DNA of 64,000 bases from Branchiostoma floridae (GCF_000003815.2 NC_049989.1:8014124-8078123); one strand, 5' to 3'. Numbered from the stretch's first letter, positions 26,170 through 37,307 are shown. Numbers and translations are program-made. The notes: generated by a model from the sequence alone, not told the origin.

Positions 26170-27228
26170 TACAACAAATTAGCATTCGTGCAAAGTTGAA
26201 TATACTTGCAGCAAGAATGGTAAGGTTACTCCGGCAAAAGAAGAAATAACGATATGGGCTAACGAGTCCAACAGCGAAGCCTAGAAATCACAGCTTGGCA
26301 CATGAATAGCTATGTGCTACATAAACAAGGAACAGCGAAGATAATATAAGTTGGCACTTGCCACACTTTAAACTTACCAGGTTATTTCTTTAGCTTTGAA
26401 AGCAACTATCTAGGAGTCAACAACAGGCTAACCAAATGGATAACCATAAGTATAAATATGAACAAATGCTAGGGAACTGAATGTACAAAACTTACGTAAG
26501 AGTCTATTATGGAGCAAAAGGTGTACATGTCACAGGTTCTGGGCATTTAATATACCGCGAGATGGTTATTAATATGATCTGTAAAGTAACAACGTGTTTC
26601 TTAGATCTTCTTCCGTTCTCAGTTAGGTTATGACAACTGTATCTAGAACATATGCATATGTAACTATCCATATAGCAAGTACGTTAAGGATAATGACACA
26701 TATCTTTATAAACAACACTTATGCAGATAATACATGGCCGTTCACCACTATACTATCAGAAAATTAAGTGTACTACAGTGTCATAGAAAAGTATGACCAG
26801 GAGAAACATGTTTTAGCAATCCTATCAATTGGATCTGTTTCAAGGCTGATGAAAGATGTAGTAGTTCTTGAATGGTAACCCTACACTCCTGCAATTTATC
26901 AAGGGACAGACGTGACCCCAATATTAATCAGTGTAGTAAGGTCGTTGTTGTTTTTGGATGAGTTTTTCTTCTGCCTGTGGTACTCCCACATCCTGATCCC
27001 TATCACTGGAAACTGTAAGATCACGTTCATAAGATGCGTATGTGCTATTATCGAACATAAAAACATCAGTAATATAAGTGGGATAACATATGTTCAACTT
27101 CCTTACTGCTATCCAATGAAGCGCGGTGCTAACTGTTACAACGATGGCACTTGCGCAAGACGTAAAATATCCCACGGGCAAACACCAAATGTAATAGTAA
27201 CCGTCCTTAAAGAAGAAACCTAACAGAT
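26170..27228. other. Exon-like pieces only, no gene called
   Basis: On the - strand a 26-bp unit (TTGTAACAG| to ATAGCA|GTAAGG, about 27146-27121) and a terminal-like unit after TCTTACAG| (from about 27016) could splice in phase to a short tail. A + strand frame of 103 codons overlaps without an ATG. Too weak to call. Confidence 0.3.
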
Positions 27229-27787
27229 GTCTGCTGGTAACACTCCCAGCAGGCTGGTCCTACATGTCCTTCACAAATCACCCCATTTGTAGAGCTGGGC
27301 AGTAGGCCTGCTGGTAACCTACCCAGCAGTCCTACATGTCCTTCACGAGTCATCCCTCTTGTAGAGCTGGGCAGTAGGCCTGCTGGTAACCTACCTAGCA
27401 GGCTGGTCCTACATGTCCTTCACAAATCACCCCATTTGTAGAGCTGGGCAGTAGGCCTGCTGGTAACCTACCTAGCAGGCTGGTCCTACATGTCCTTCAC
27501 AAATCACCCCATTTGTAGAGCTGGGCAGTAGGCCTGCTGGTAACCTACCTAGCAGGCTGGTCCTACATGTCCTTCACAAATCACCCCATTTGTAGAGCTG
27601 GGCAGTAGGCCTGCTGGTAACCTACCTAGCAGTCCTACATGTCCTTCACGAGTCATCCCACTTGTTGAGCTGGGCAGTAGGCCTGCTGGTAACCTACCTA
27701 GCAGACTGGTCCTACACGTCCTTCACGAGTCACCCCACTTGTAGAGCTGGGCAATGGGCCTGCTGGTAGCCTACCTAGCACGCTAGT
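27229..27787. repeat. 77-bp minisatellite, about seven units
   Basis: GGCCTGCTGGTAACCTACC recurs at 27377, 27454, 27531, 27608, 27680 and 27757: steps 77, 77, 77, 72, 77. The 72-bp units lack GCTGG. Each unit has an inverted pair (CCTGCT / AGCAGG) that could form a small hairpin. The right edge meets the TAG of the candidate terminal exon. Confidence 0.9.
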
Positions 27788-27951
27788 GTTGCCCGCCGAT
27801 GTTGTTCTCGGTAGAATAAATGTTGTATGTTGTAGTAGGGGGAACAATTGAAGTCGTACTAGAAGGAGTGTGGGCAATGACGGCTGAAGGTCCGTTACTT
27901 GTCACTTTGCGTTCTTCCTTCCGTCGTTCAGGGCTGGCGGTATCGATGGAA
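27783..27951 (-). CDS. Candidate terminal exon of the membrane-protein locus
   Basis: A pyrimidine-rich acceptor (TTTTCTCTCC then TTCGGAG|) is followed by 55 open codons ending in TAG at 27785-27783. The peptide is tail-like: charged (SPERRKEERK), then Ser/Thr/Pro-rich, ending NNIGGQH. The stop codon lies at the very edge of the 77-bp minisatellite, as if the array grew in the 3' UTR. The phase needed (one base to complete a codon) does not follow directly from the exon at 31851, so an exon is missing or a shorter frame is used. Confidence 0.35.
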
Positions 27952-28195
27952 CTCCGAACAAGGAGAGAAAATAAATCAAGTAATTGATGAAGAATGTTTC
28001 GATAGAGAAAGTGTAATATTTACTGTCATGATTCAACATAGTATGTGATCGAATATATTGTGAGATAGTAAAATTCTATGTGATCACTGCAAGAAACATT
28101 AAAATAGTATACCTCAATGTAAGGTATAAAATCATCCTTCATATGTATAAAGTACAAACTTAGATGCAGATGACCATATACGAACTATCACTCAC

Positions 28196-28231
28196 TGGCG
28201 TCCTTAGGTAACTCACCATCAGGAATCCAGT
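28196..28231 (-). CDS. Possible 36-bp micro-exon
   Basis: Bounded by acceptor GCTAAAACAG| and donor GCCA|GTGAGT. All three frames are open, so it cannot be proved from coding content. It lies between the 80-bp minisatellite and the candidate terminal exon, where a join from 31851 to 27951 would need a middle exon if the long terminal frame is the used one. Confidence 0.22.
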
Positions 28232-28420
28232 CTGTTTTAGCGGTAGACTCTCATAACTCAAACTGTGACACACCAAGGTCAACATTCCATGTCCAAGAAC
28301 ACATAATTGAGCATCCCTCAAATCGACAGTCCTACAGTATCCACGCCAAGGATTACCCTGTTGCCCATACCTCTCACTGTCTCAGATTTTATTTTGAGAA
28401 TCTCAATCAATAAATAATTG

Positions 28421-29579
28421 AATAAGAGAATGGCCCGTGTATCATACAGTCACACAGCCAAATATAACCTATGCTAGCCCTCCTACCTGGTCACACAGGT
28501 AAAAAAGATAAGAGAATGGTCTGTGAGTCATACGGTCACACAGCCAAAATTAACCTGTGATAAAGCTGGCAGGTGGCACAGGTAGATGAAAGAAGAAAAT
28601 AGTCTGTGAGCCATACGGTCGCACAGCCATAAATAACCTGTGAGTTATACGTTCTCACAGGTAAATAAAAATAAGAAAATGGACTGTGAGTCATACGGTC
28701 GCACAGCCATAAATAACCTGTGAGTTATACGTTCTCACAGGTAAATAAAATTAAGAAAATGGACTGTGAGTTATACGGTCGCACAGCCATAAATAACCTG
28801 TGAGTTATACGTTCTCACAGGTAAATAAAAATAAGAAAATGGTCTGTGAGTCATACGGTCGCACAGCCATAAATAACATGTGAGTTATACGTTCTCACAG
28901 GTAAATAAAAATAAGAAAATGGACTGTGAGTCATACGGTCGCACAGCCATAAATAACCTGTGTTAACCCTTCAAGCAGGTGGCACAGGTAAATAAAAATA
29001 AGAAAATGGTCTGTGAGTCATACGGTCGCACAGCCATAAATAACCTGTGAGTTATACGTTCTCACAGGTAAATAAAAATAAGAAAATGGACTGTGAGTCA
29101 TACGGTCGCACAGCCATAAATAACCTGTGTTAACCCTTCAAGCAGGTGGCACAGGTAAATAAAATTATGAAAATGGACTGTGAGTCATACGGTCGCACAG
29201 CCATAAATAACCTGTGTTAACCCTTCAAGCAGGTCGCACAGGTAAATAAAAATAAGAAAATGGACTGTGAGTCATACGGTCGCACAGCCATAAATAACCT
29301 GTGTTAACCCTTCAAGCAGGTCACAGGTAAATAAAAATAAGAAAATGGACTGTGAGTCATACGGTCGCACAGCCATAAATAACATGTGAGTTATACGTTC
29401 TCACAGGTAAATAAAAATAAGAAAATGGACTGTGAGTCATACGGTCGCACAGCCATAAATAACCTGAGTTAACCCTTCAAGCAGGTGGCCCAGGTAAATA
29501 ATATAAGAGGATGGTCTATGAGTCAAACGGTCGATCAGTCAATTATAACCTGTGAGTTATACATTTACACAGATAAATG
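28421..29579. repeat. 80/87-bp minisatellite with two dyads per unit, about 14 units
   Basis: Unit: CTGTGAGTCATACGGTCGCA CAG, then CCATAAATAA, then CCTGTGAG to CTCACAGG (a dyad), then TAAATAAAAATAAGAAAATG. The regular step is 80 (28681, 28761, 28841, 28921). A variant unit replaces the second dyad with TGTTAACCCTTCAAGCAGG and is 87 bp. The first units are diverged, the middle ones nearly identical. Confidence 0.92.
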
Positions 29580-30027
29580 GGTAGCTGGTTTCACCTGCCG
29601 AACAATCCTTCTGGGAACTGAATTGTTACATTTTTACTACTTGAATTCTTCGTTTCTTCTCAGGCGACACCAACTTTTTAGGGAGTGAAATCACACCAGT
29701 GGCTATAATGATCTCCCAATCGGTTAAGCAACATGAAAGTTGTGGTGCATATTTTTTAAACATTATAGGGGTTGTGAAAAATGAAGGAACCAGTGATGTT
29801 GTCTAATTTGCTCCATATCAAGTCATAAAGGCAGGCGACAGCATTTTTTACATTTCAATAAGAACGAGCCTAATGTGTCCCTGCCTTTGTTTCCACCCTG
29901 TAGACAGTCTGGGATTTCTAATAAATCTATGTATTTATAGGGTACAATTCACCCTTGTAGCTACTGGGATGGTCACAGTAGGGAATACTTCCTTGGTACT
30001 TTACCCAGGGAACACGGGATTCCTGTT
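29580..30027. other. Unique spacer between two related minisatellites
   Basis: About 450 bp with no unit of the array. No inverted ends or target duplication seen, so whether it was inserted or the arrays grew separately is open. Confidence 0.45.
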
Positions 30028-31575
30028 TAAGAGAATGGTCTAAGAGTCACACAGTCATTGACCCAAAATAACCCGTGGTAACCCTCCTATCAGGTCGCAC
30101 AGGTAAATAGAATAAGAGAATGGTCTGTGAGCCATACGACCACACAGCAAATTATACATGTAAGTCCTACTTTCGGACAGGTAAATAGAATAAGAGAATG
30201 GTCTGTGAGCCATACGACCACACAGCCAAATTATACATGTAAGTCCTACTTTCGGACAGGTAAATAGAATAAGAGAATGGTCTGTGAGCCATTCAGCCAC
30301 ACAGCCGAAATATAACCTGTAAGTCCTACTTTTGCACAGGTAAATAGAATAAGAGAATGGTCTGTGAGTCATACGGTCACACAGCCAATATATAACATGT
30401 GAGTCCTACTTTCGCACAGGTAAATAGAATAAGAGAATGGTCTGTGAGCCATACGACCACACAGCCAAATTATACATGTAAGTCCTACTTTCGGACAGGT
30501 AAATAGAATAAGAGAATGGTCTGTGAGTCATACGACCACACAGCCAAATTATACATGTAAGTCCTACTTTCGGACAGGTAAATAGAATAAGAGAATGGTC
30601 TGTGAGCCATACGACCACACAGCCAAATTATACATGTAAGTCCTACTTTCGGACAGGTAAATAGAATAAGAGAATGGTCTGTGAGCCATACGACCACACA
30701 GCCAAATTATACATGTAAGTCCTACTTTCGGACAGGTAAATAGAATAAGAGAATGGTCTGTGAGCCATACGACCACACAGCCAAATTATACATGTAAGTC
30801 CTACTTTCGCACAGGTAAATAGAATAAGAGAATGGTCTGTGAGTCATACGACCACACAGCCAAATTATACATGTAAGTCCTACTTTCGGACAGGTAAATA
30901 GAATAAGAGAATGGTCTGTGAGCCATTCAGCCACACAGCCGAAATATAACCTGTAAGTCCTACTTTTGCACAGGTAAATAGAATAAGAGAATGGTCTGTG
31001 AGTCATACGGTCACACAGCCAATATATAACATGTGAGTCCTACTTTCGCACAGGTAAATAGAATAAGAGAATGGTCTGTGAGCCATACGACCACACAGCC
31101 AAATTATACATGTAAGTCCTACTTTCGGACAGGTAAATAGAATAAGAGAATGGTCTGTGAGCCATTCAGCCACACAGCCAATATATAACATGTGAGTCCT
31201 ACTTTCGCACAGGTAAATAGAATAAGGGAATGGTCTGTGAGCCATTCAGCCACACAGCCGAAATATAACATGTGAGTCCTACTTTCGCATAGGATAATAG
31301 AATAAAAGAATGGTCTGTGAGTCATACGGTCACACAGCCAATATATAACATGTGAGTCCTACTTTCGCACAGGTAAATAGAACAAGAGAATGGTCTGAGA
31401 GCCATACAGCCACACAGCCGAAATATAACATGTGGGTCCTACTTTCGCATAGGTAAATAGAATAAAAGAATGGTCTGTGAGTCATACGGTCACACAGCCT
31501 AAACATAACCTGTGAGTCATACTTTCGCACCGGTAAATAGAAAAGAAGAAAAATGGTCTGTACGGTGACACATTT
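30028..31575. repeat. 79-bp minisatellite, same family, about 19 units
   Basis: Step 79. Unit: GAGAATGGTCTGTGAGYCAT, ACGRYCACACAGCC, an (A/C)ATGTAAG or ATGTGAG segment, TCCTACTTTCGCACAGG, TAAATAGAATAA. It shares the AGAATGGTCTGTGAGTCATA core with the 28421-29579 array but has a different second half. Subtypes with GGACAGG and GCACAGG alternate, which points to higher-order homogenisation. A stray half-unit lies at about 31628-31652. The - strand frames of 60-105 codons seen here are artefacts of the step not being a multiple of three. Confidence 0.92.
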
Positions 31576-31850
31576 TAAAATTAACTTCGCAGTATTGAGT
31601 CAACAATCAGCCATGAACAAATACTAACTGTGAGCCATACGGTCACACAGCAGATCTTTATGATAAATAAACCAGGTCACATAACGGGTAAAGAGCATGA
31701 CCTGATATTGAGCTAATTTCATGATGTATAAACCCAAGGAGGTTAAAAAATATCATAACAGGCAAAAACCTGACTTGAATTAATTTTCGAATTAAAAAGA
31801 AACAAATTATGATACAAAATAATCCACAATAATCAGCTAACCAAACTCAC

Positions 31851-31942
31851 TCGGGACTGGGTGGGAGGGCACAAAAACATGCGATTAACTCCCCAATTCG
31901 GGCGTGGAGCTCGGGGAATTTCAAACTGCCCTTCTTCTATCT
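31851..31942 (-). CDS. Candidate exon downstream of 32129-32322
   Basis: 92 bp, acceptor TTCTTGACAG| and a good donor CCCGA|GTGAGT. It enters with two bases that complete the codon left by the previous exon and reads EGQFEIPRAPRPNWGVNRMF and on to PPTQSR. The intron before it is 186 bp. A soluble, Pro-rich tail-like segment following the membrane part. A copy of most of it lies upstream at 33849-33921. Confidence 0.5.
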
Positions 31943-31958
31943 CTGTCAAGAATGATTC
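31870..31958. repeat. Perfect 89-bp direct repeat, copy 1
   Basis: CACAAAAACATGCGATTAAC to TCAAGAATGATTC, the same as 33849-33937. Covers 73 bases of an exon-like unit plus 16 bases of upstream intron (- strand). Confidence 0.85.
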
Positions 31959-32096
31959 AGCGTTCGAATCTCTGAACACTGCTTGTTTGAAGGGCGCTGA
32001 TTGGTTGTTCGAAAAGAACTTCGGTTTGATGCTTGGCCCCTGTAACGTTGGGCCAAATCAAAATATATCGGCCGTCACGTCCGGCCTAAATTTTTA

Positions 32097-32387
32097 TTTT
32101 TGTTTCACAAAAATGAATTTATGCCTACCTTCTCGGCCGTTATAGTTATTCAGAAAGAACCCATAATCACTCCACACTAAATGTTTCTTGGTGGGAATAC
32201 CAGCAACTTTTATTGACTGGCATAAAGCATAACAAATACGACAAACTTTACAAACCAAAATGGAAATAATTTTGCACAAATTGTCATGTCTGACATATAC
32301 GATCATTACACTTATTGTGTATCTGAAAATGTTTTACAAACGTTGTAATATTATAACCAACAATCAATCACGATTTTTCCACCCGCC
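32097..32387. repeat. Perfect 291-bp direct repeat, copy 2
   Basis: Partner of 25879-26169 at a distance of 6218 bp in the same orientation. Here it lies between the membrane-segment exon and the 92-bp exon with phases that fit, so this copy looks like the native one. Confidence 0.85.
32129..32322 (-). CDS. Candidate exon of the same membrane protein, inside the 291-bp repeat
   Basis: 194 bp, acceptor ACATTTTCAG| and donor GAGAAG|GTAGGC. Only one frame is open across it; it enters at phase 2 and leaves at phase 1. The peptide begins YTISVMIVYVRH, has a Cys-rich hydrophobic middle (CKVCRICYALC) and ends NNYNGRE. Its exit phase matches the next exon (31942-31851) and its entry phase the preceding one. 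The whole exon with its splice sites is repeated without change at 25911-26104. Confidence 0.55.
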
Positions 32388-32410
32388 AATGGAGCGATAG
32401 CGACGAAAAC

Positions 32411-32619
32411 CCCCCCCCAAAGCGAGCCGCTAGGCGATTTAGAAAGGCCAGTAAGGTAGGCATGAACAAAATGATGATCCCTGGAAACGTGACCATCAGA
32501 TTCAGATACCCCTTTCCACGATACTGTGCTGTTTCTCTCATGAACAAATAAATGCCATACAATAAGCACTCATAAACACCGGATAGTGAAATTACCCCTC
32601 CTAATTTACCTTGTTTCAT
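32411..32619 (-). CDS. Candidate exon of an unidentified membrane protein (two hydrophobic segments)
   Basis: An open frame of about 70 codons from ATG 32619 with two strongly hydrophobic stretches: around GVYECLLYGIYLF and around FPGIIILFMPTLLAFLNRL, separated by a charged loop. A stop lies just before the ATG, so either this is a first exon or the true start is an acceptor a few codons in. A donor at the end of a nine-G run (32410/32409) would leave phase 2, which fits the next exon. Without the splice the frame runs on to TGA at 32368. The G run makes the reading sensitive to a one-base error. I do not recognise the family. Confidence 0.42.
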
Positions 32620-33845
32620 TTATGCACAATGTCAAAATTTTGAAATCCACTCTGTGGTACTTCTGTCGTCACTGTTAAACAGTTACCATCTATGACATTG
32701 CTTGAATGCTTGAAAGTCCTGAATTCCATTTTTCTCGGCAGGATTTATAACGTTATAGATTCTATGCAAAGTTTTGGAATCGTGTCGATACATAAGATAA
32801 CGTTAGTAACGGCACGGAACTTTAATCGGATACTTTTCAAAACCCATCTGTCAGTCAAAAACTAGCTCCGGTATGCAAAATATTTTCAGTGCTTTACAAA
32901 TCGGTAAGATATACGACTTAAAACCTTGTTAAGTTTGAGCCCATAAAGATTGCACATTGCAACGACAAGTTAATCAATCTTCCGGTATGTTTTCAAGCCA
33001 ATAAATTAAATTCGTGGGAGAGGGGCAGCGATTGGAGTTTCAAGAAATTATACTTTACATCCTCACATTACACTTTTATCATCACAGAGAATATAAAACA
33101 AATTAATAAAATGTCCGTCTAAGGCAACGGATATGCCCTGAAGTGTCCTTCTTTCAAGTACATCTTCAGTCTTTGTCAATCTAAATTGGGCGGAAATCAG
33201 AACACGTGCCATTTTGAATCATGCCTCAGCACGCCATTTCACCCCTATTATTGAAAATGCTCACATCCAAAAGCTAGCAATATGGACCTCACGGCCATAC
33301 CAACAGCCCCCACGTGGGGAACGTACAGTAGAGAGTTTGTAATGTGTTATTCGAACCCTATTTGATATTAAAACGCCTGTATTAAGTTCCCTCATCCTGA
33401 CTAGAAACGTTCAGATAAACACCAAATCGCAGTTATACTACCATTGACTTAACAGTTTTCAGTCAAGTAAATCTGTAGAAAGTTTCGTGAAGACTCCATA
33501 GCCTTTTCGTCACCCACGCTGACAACAAACCGTTCTTTGTAACACAAACAATCGTCTGCTGTTTGCTTCCCGTCTTGCTACTAGTAGACTAGTGACTGAG
33601 ATAAACTGTGAATGAACACAGGCTACATACCCCAATACTTATATGGATAAAAAAAGAAAGACCTGGGGCATCAGTGTACATGTGCCCGGAAAGTTTCCAA
33701 ACTCATATTGTGGAAACGAACGTTACCAATGTCAAGATACGAATATCTCACTTACCGCAACAGTGTACGTTAACGTTCAAATCCAGCGCTGTAAATTCCC
33801 CCAAAGAGACGATTCACAAAACAACAAAAGATAAGATAAACTCAC

Positions 33846-33921
33846 AAACACAAAAACATGCGATTAACTCCCCAATTCGGGCGTGGAGCTCGGGGAATTT
33901 CAAACTGCCCTTCTTCTATCT
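33846..33921 (-). pseudogene. Second copy of the 92-bp exon, with an altered 3' end
   Basis: The same acceptor and the first 73 exon bases as 31851-31942. The last coding bases and CCCGA are replaced by TTT before a GTGAGT donor. This shifts the exit phase and, read on, meets TGA. A well-formed 33-bp exon-like unit (33788-33756, TTTACAG| to |GTAAGTG) follows, but the phases do not join. Probably a broken duplicate. Confidence 0.4.
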
Positions 33922-33937
33922 CTGTCAAGAATGATTC
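33849..33937. repeat. Perfect 89-bp direct repeat, copy 2
   Basis: Partner of 31870-31958 at 1979 bp, same orientation. Its flanks are unrelated except for a retained GTGAGTTT. Confidence 0.85.
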
Positions 33938-34287
33938 GAAGGTTTTTCTTTATCCTACATTGGGCACAGCTATATCAACGTGTTGTGTTGAACGTTGTAC
34001 ATATACGTGTGACCTGGGGCCGGGCAGAGTAACTTCATTTATTCTTATTATATAAATATCGCCATGCAACTGCTATTATCAGGGAAAGAATGCTGCTACA
34101 CTGATTATTTCCTAATATCACAGCGTAATAAATAACTCGATTACGTACTGCGTCCGCAAGACGTGCGTCACGCCTCTAACCATGTACATTAAGTATTACC
34201 CTAAAAATGCACTGTGTTGATTGTTTTTAAAAAAAATGTCCTTAGAAGTATCTATTCGATCCTAGTATTTCATTCTGTTCTTACGAT

Positions 34288-34420
34288 TTAGGCCATCGCC
34301 AGTAAATTTTATGGATGACGCGCGCATTATTTTTTACCTGATTTCAGAAAATAAACAAGAATTTCTTTTTCCTTCGGAGATGGTCAACATGACGAGAAAG
34401 TACCAAAATGGGCAAATATG
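34288..34420 (+). mobile_element. TAAGGCC-family transposon, one end
   Basis: TTAGGCCATC then AGTAAATTTTATGGATGAC, followed further in by CAACATGACGAGAAAGTACC, which is also in the 60477 copy. The opposite end is not found. Confidence 0.45.
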
Positions 34421-36495
34421 TTGTGTTGTAGGTTAATGGTTGTACTTGTAGAAGTGACACAAGCCAGGTATCCATGGCTGTTACAGAAGTGAAACTAAAA
34501 ATTTAGTTAAATAGTTGTAAAAGTGGCCCCAATATGGAAGCCATGAGTGTACTTGCCATGTTGGTAAGTGATACCAGGGCAATCTTACAATGACCCGTCT
34601 TAGATTCACCCATTTAACATATCTTCTTCTTCCTCTTGTTCTTTTCGCCCAGAAAAGTTTAGCAGGTTTAACTACCTACTTTGTCTAGTCCATATACGCA
34701 CAGTCAGACGCGTCCACGTAGTGACCACACACGGAACATGGTCAGGTGGCTTCTGTAGATGGAATCTAAAGGGAGGGTCATAATTAAGGTGGTCTGTAAA
34801 ATATGAGTGTTAGACATCCATTTAAAGCAATGCAATATTTACAACTACATAAAAAAATATCTACCTTCGGATGTTTCGAGTGAAATCCACCGCTCTCCTT
34901 CAACGTCCTTGCTGACCAGTTGGTTCTTTGAATGATCACTGCTACAGGTCTGTATTCCATAATTGTTAATTACCTTGTCCATATACTAACATGATGTAAA
35001 ACGTAAACCTTATAAATTGTCTTTAAGGGTCTGTGGCGCTTAGTTACAATAGCCTTCCCCTGCATGAGCTCTTACCACTGCATAATCTCCATAGAAGTCT
35101 ATAACTGGAACATGTTACTGGTATATAATCACGTCATGAAGGCAATCATGTTGAATGCTTGCTGATCCGGACTCCCCATTAAGACCACACACAGGTGTTG
35201 TTGTCCATGATTGAAGCCCTTTTTGTGCTTTTTATTTTCATCATCAGATCTGACATGTAGTAATTGCTGCCCCGTACGTCCTGCTAAGATCACAAATCAT
35301 CTTTTTTTATATAGGAACACCTAGCCTTTGATCGTGTTCAAAGCTGAAGAAATAACTCGATCAGCTAATATCATAGCTGAAGAAATAACTCGATCAGCTA
35401 ATATCATAGCTGAAATAATAACTCGATCACGTATTACGCAAGCAAGACGTTGTCACATCCTTCGCCAAACGTATGTACTTAAAATATAACCCTTAAGAAT
35501 GCACTGTGTTGATAGCAAAACTTTTGGAATTTTGCCACTTTCAGGGTATATGTGGAGAATTCATTGTGTTTCATTCTGTTCTTACACTAATTATCTAGGA
35601 ATACTTGAAATGACTTGTAACGGTTTAAACCTGCAGGGTATCCATATGCTTGGTTAAATGAAAGGCTGAAACTGATACAAACCTTGCTGATGTATTCCCA
35701 TTGTCTCATGAGTAAAGGAAACAAAAGAACGCGTTTACGGTGTCCGGTTTTGAAGCCAAGCAAGGAAAATTTATGTCTTACTTTTAATTGCCTACTTTTA
35801 GTATTGTCCAATCGTGAAATCACACATACATGAATCCATTAGTGACCGAACAAGAAAGTTAAAGAATACGGTCAGGTCAAGGTCTTAAAATAATATGGAA
35901 TTTTCATGCTTGGGTCACTGAGGAATATTCGAATACAATCTAAAAAGACGGTCAAATAGAGGCCATGTAAATATGCATTAAAGTACTTGCTACAAACGTT
36001 ACATGATTGTTATATCTTCGTTAATTTCTTAGTCAACATTAAAAACTTATGGACGGTCCATAACGATCCGTGCCACTAAGTTACAATGGTCTTCCCCCGC
36101 ATGTTTTTCCCATTGCATATTAAACAATATGTGACTAACACGTATTATTGACATTTAATCATATCATGACAGGTAATCATGTGGGATGATTGCTGCTCCC
36201 GACGCCCCACTGAGACCACAGGTGTAGGCGTACATGATTGAAGCACCTTTTGTATTTTCTTTACATTCATTATCAGAGCTGACATGTACTAATTGCTGCT
36301 CCGTACTCCCTACCAAGACCACAAATAGGATCCTATAATCTACAAACATCTAGCATTTACCTGTGTTCAATGTACAATTAAGTGGAATAGCTTTCTCGCC
36401 ACATGTGTTTTTTAATTCTTTTTCTTTTGGTATTTGAGTGATGTGTTTCTCACATCAAGATATGACATGGCGTACAACCAAGTATAAAAGAATCT

Positions 36496-36555
36496 GTAGC
36501 TCAAATGAAAAATGCAGGCCACATCTGCATATTTCACATTGGAAGGACATCTTAC
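36496..36555 (+). repeat. Dispersed repeat shared with 25484-25548
   Basis: AGCTCAAATGAAAAATGCAGG region, CACATCTGCATATTTCACAT, GGAAGGACATCT. Confidence 0.5.
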
Positions 36556-37307
36556 GATAGAATACATTCTCCCTGCCAAGACCACTAATAGGTTTCTGAT
36601 TTAGAACATCTAGCTTTTGATCGTTTTCAATGGACTCTTTGTTGGCTTTCTAAGTACACATATCTTATTCATTTTTGTGTAATCGATAGGTATCTCCGTA
36701 TTTTTAGATAGATCTTGTGTTGGTTCTCGTCCCTTTGGGTGGTATTAGATCAAGTGTACTTTATCCATCAAAGACTTGTTACAATGTTGTAAAGTGTTGT
36801 TAAAATGTGACACTACCGCACTGGATAAAAGTCCAAATGACTCAGTCATTGGCCATTACGTTTTCCGCACAGTTTGAGGTTTATTTCTTTGGAAACAGTA
36901 CAACACATTAGGCAATGATCAATAAGTACAATTACAATTGGAAAAGCAGTCAAAACGGTACGGTGCAGTTACACATTTGCATCTTTGAAGTAATCAAACC
37001 TTTACCACAATCATCTGATATAATTACGAGTAAATTTCAGGAGAACCCACGCGAAGATCACTACATAGCAGATTCAACCAAGACATAACACCACAACCAA
37101 CTACAAAAGTGTCATGTTGATTTTATACTACAACCATAATTTAACATCAGTTTCGAAATCCATATCTTGGAGACAACAACCAGACCGACACTTTCTCTGC
37201 ACATATCGCATGTCCATAACTGACAACTTCCTGGTAGCAGTTTGGCGTATTTTCCAATTGATGAAAGAAAATAAACCTGTCTAATGTCATAGATGAGGCA
37301 TGACTAT

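Larger units (their letters stand above)
34100..36640. repeat. Diverged tandem duplication, 1.0-1.3 kb units
   Basis: Unit A (about 34100-35335) and unit B (about 35410-36380) share in order: AATAACTCGAT(T/C)ACGTA, AATGCACTGTGTTGAT, TTTCATTCTGTTCTTAC, TTACAAT(A/G)GYCTTCCCC, ATCATGT followed by CTGCTG/TGCTGA, GCTGACATGTA.TAATTGCTG and GACCACA. A partial unit C (about 36385-36640) repeats the end. At the A/B junction a 35-bp unit (AAGAAATAACTCGATCAGCT) is repeated two and a half times (35345-35425). Confidence 0.6.

Noticed and set aside
26912-27223. + strand frame of 103 codons
   Set aside because: Begins with GTG, not ATG, and overlaps an equally open - strand frame; neither could be confirmed.
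30055-31530. - strand frames repeating THRPFSYSIYL and GLTCIIWL
   Set aside because: By-products of the 79-bp minisatellite; 79 is not a multiple of three, so the frame rotates each unit and all three frames repeat.
28421-31575. CRISPR array
   Set aside because: Regular spacing, but the whole unit repeats with no unique spacers, there are no cas genes, and the context is a metazoan genome.
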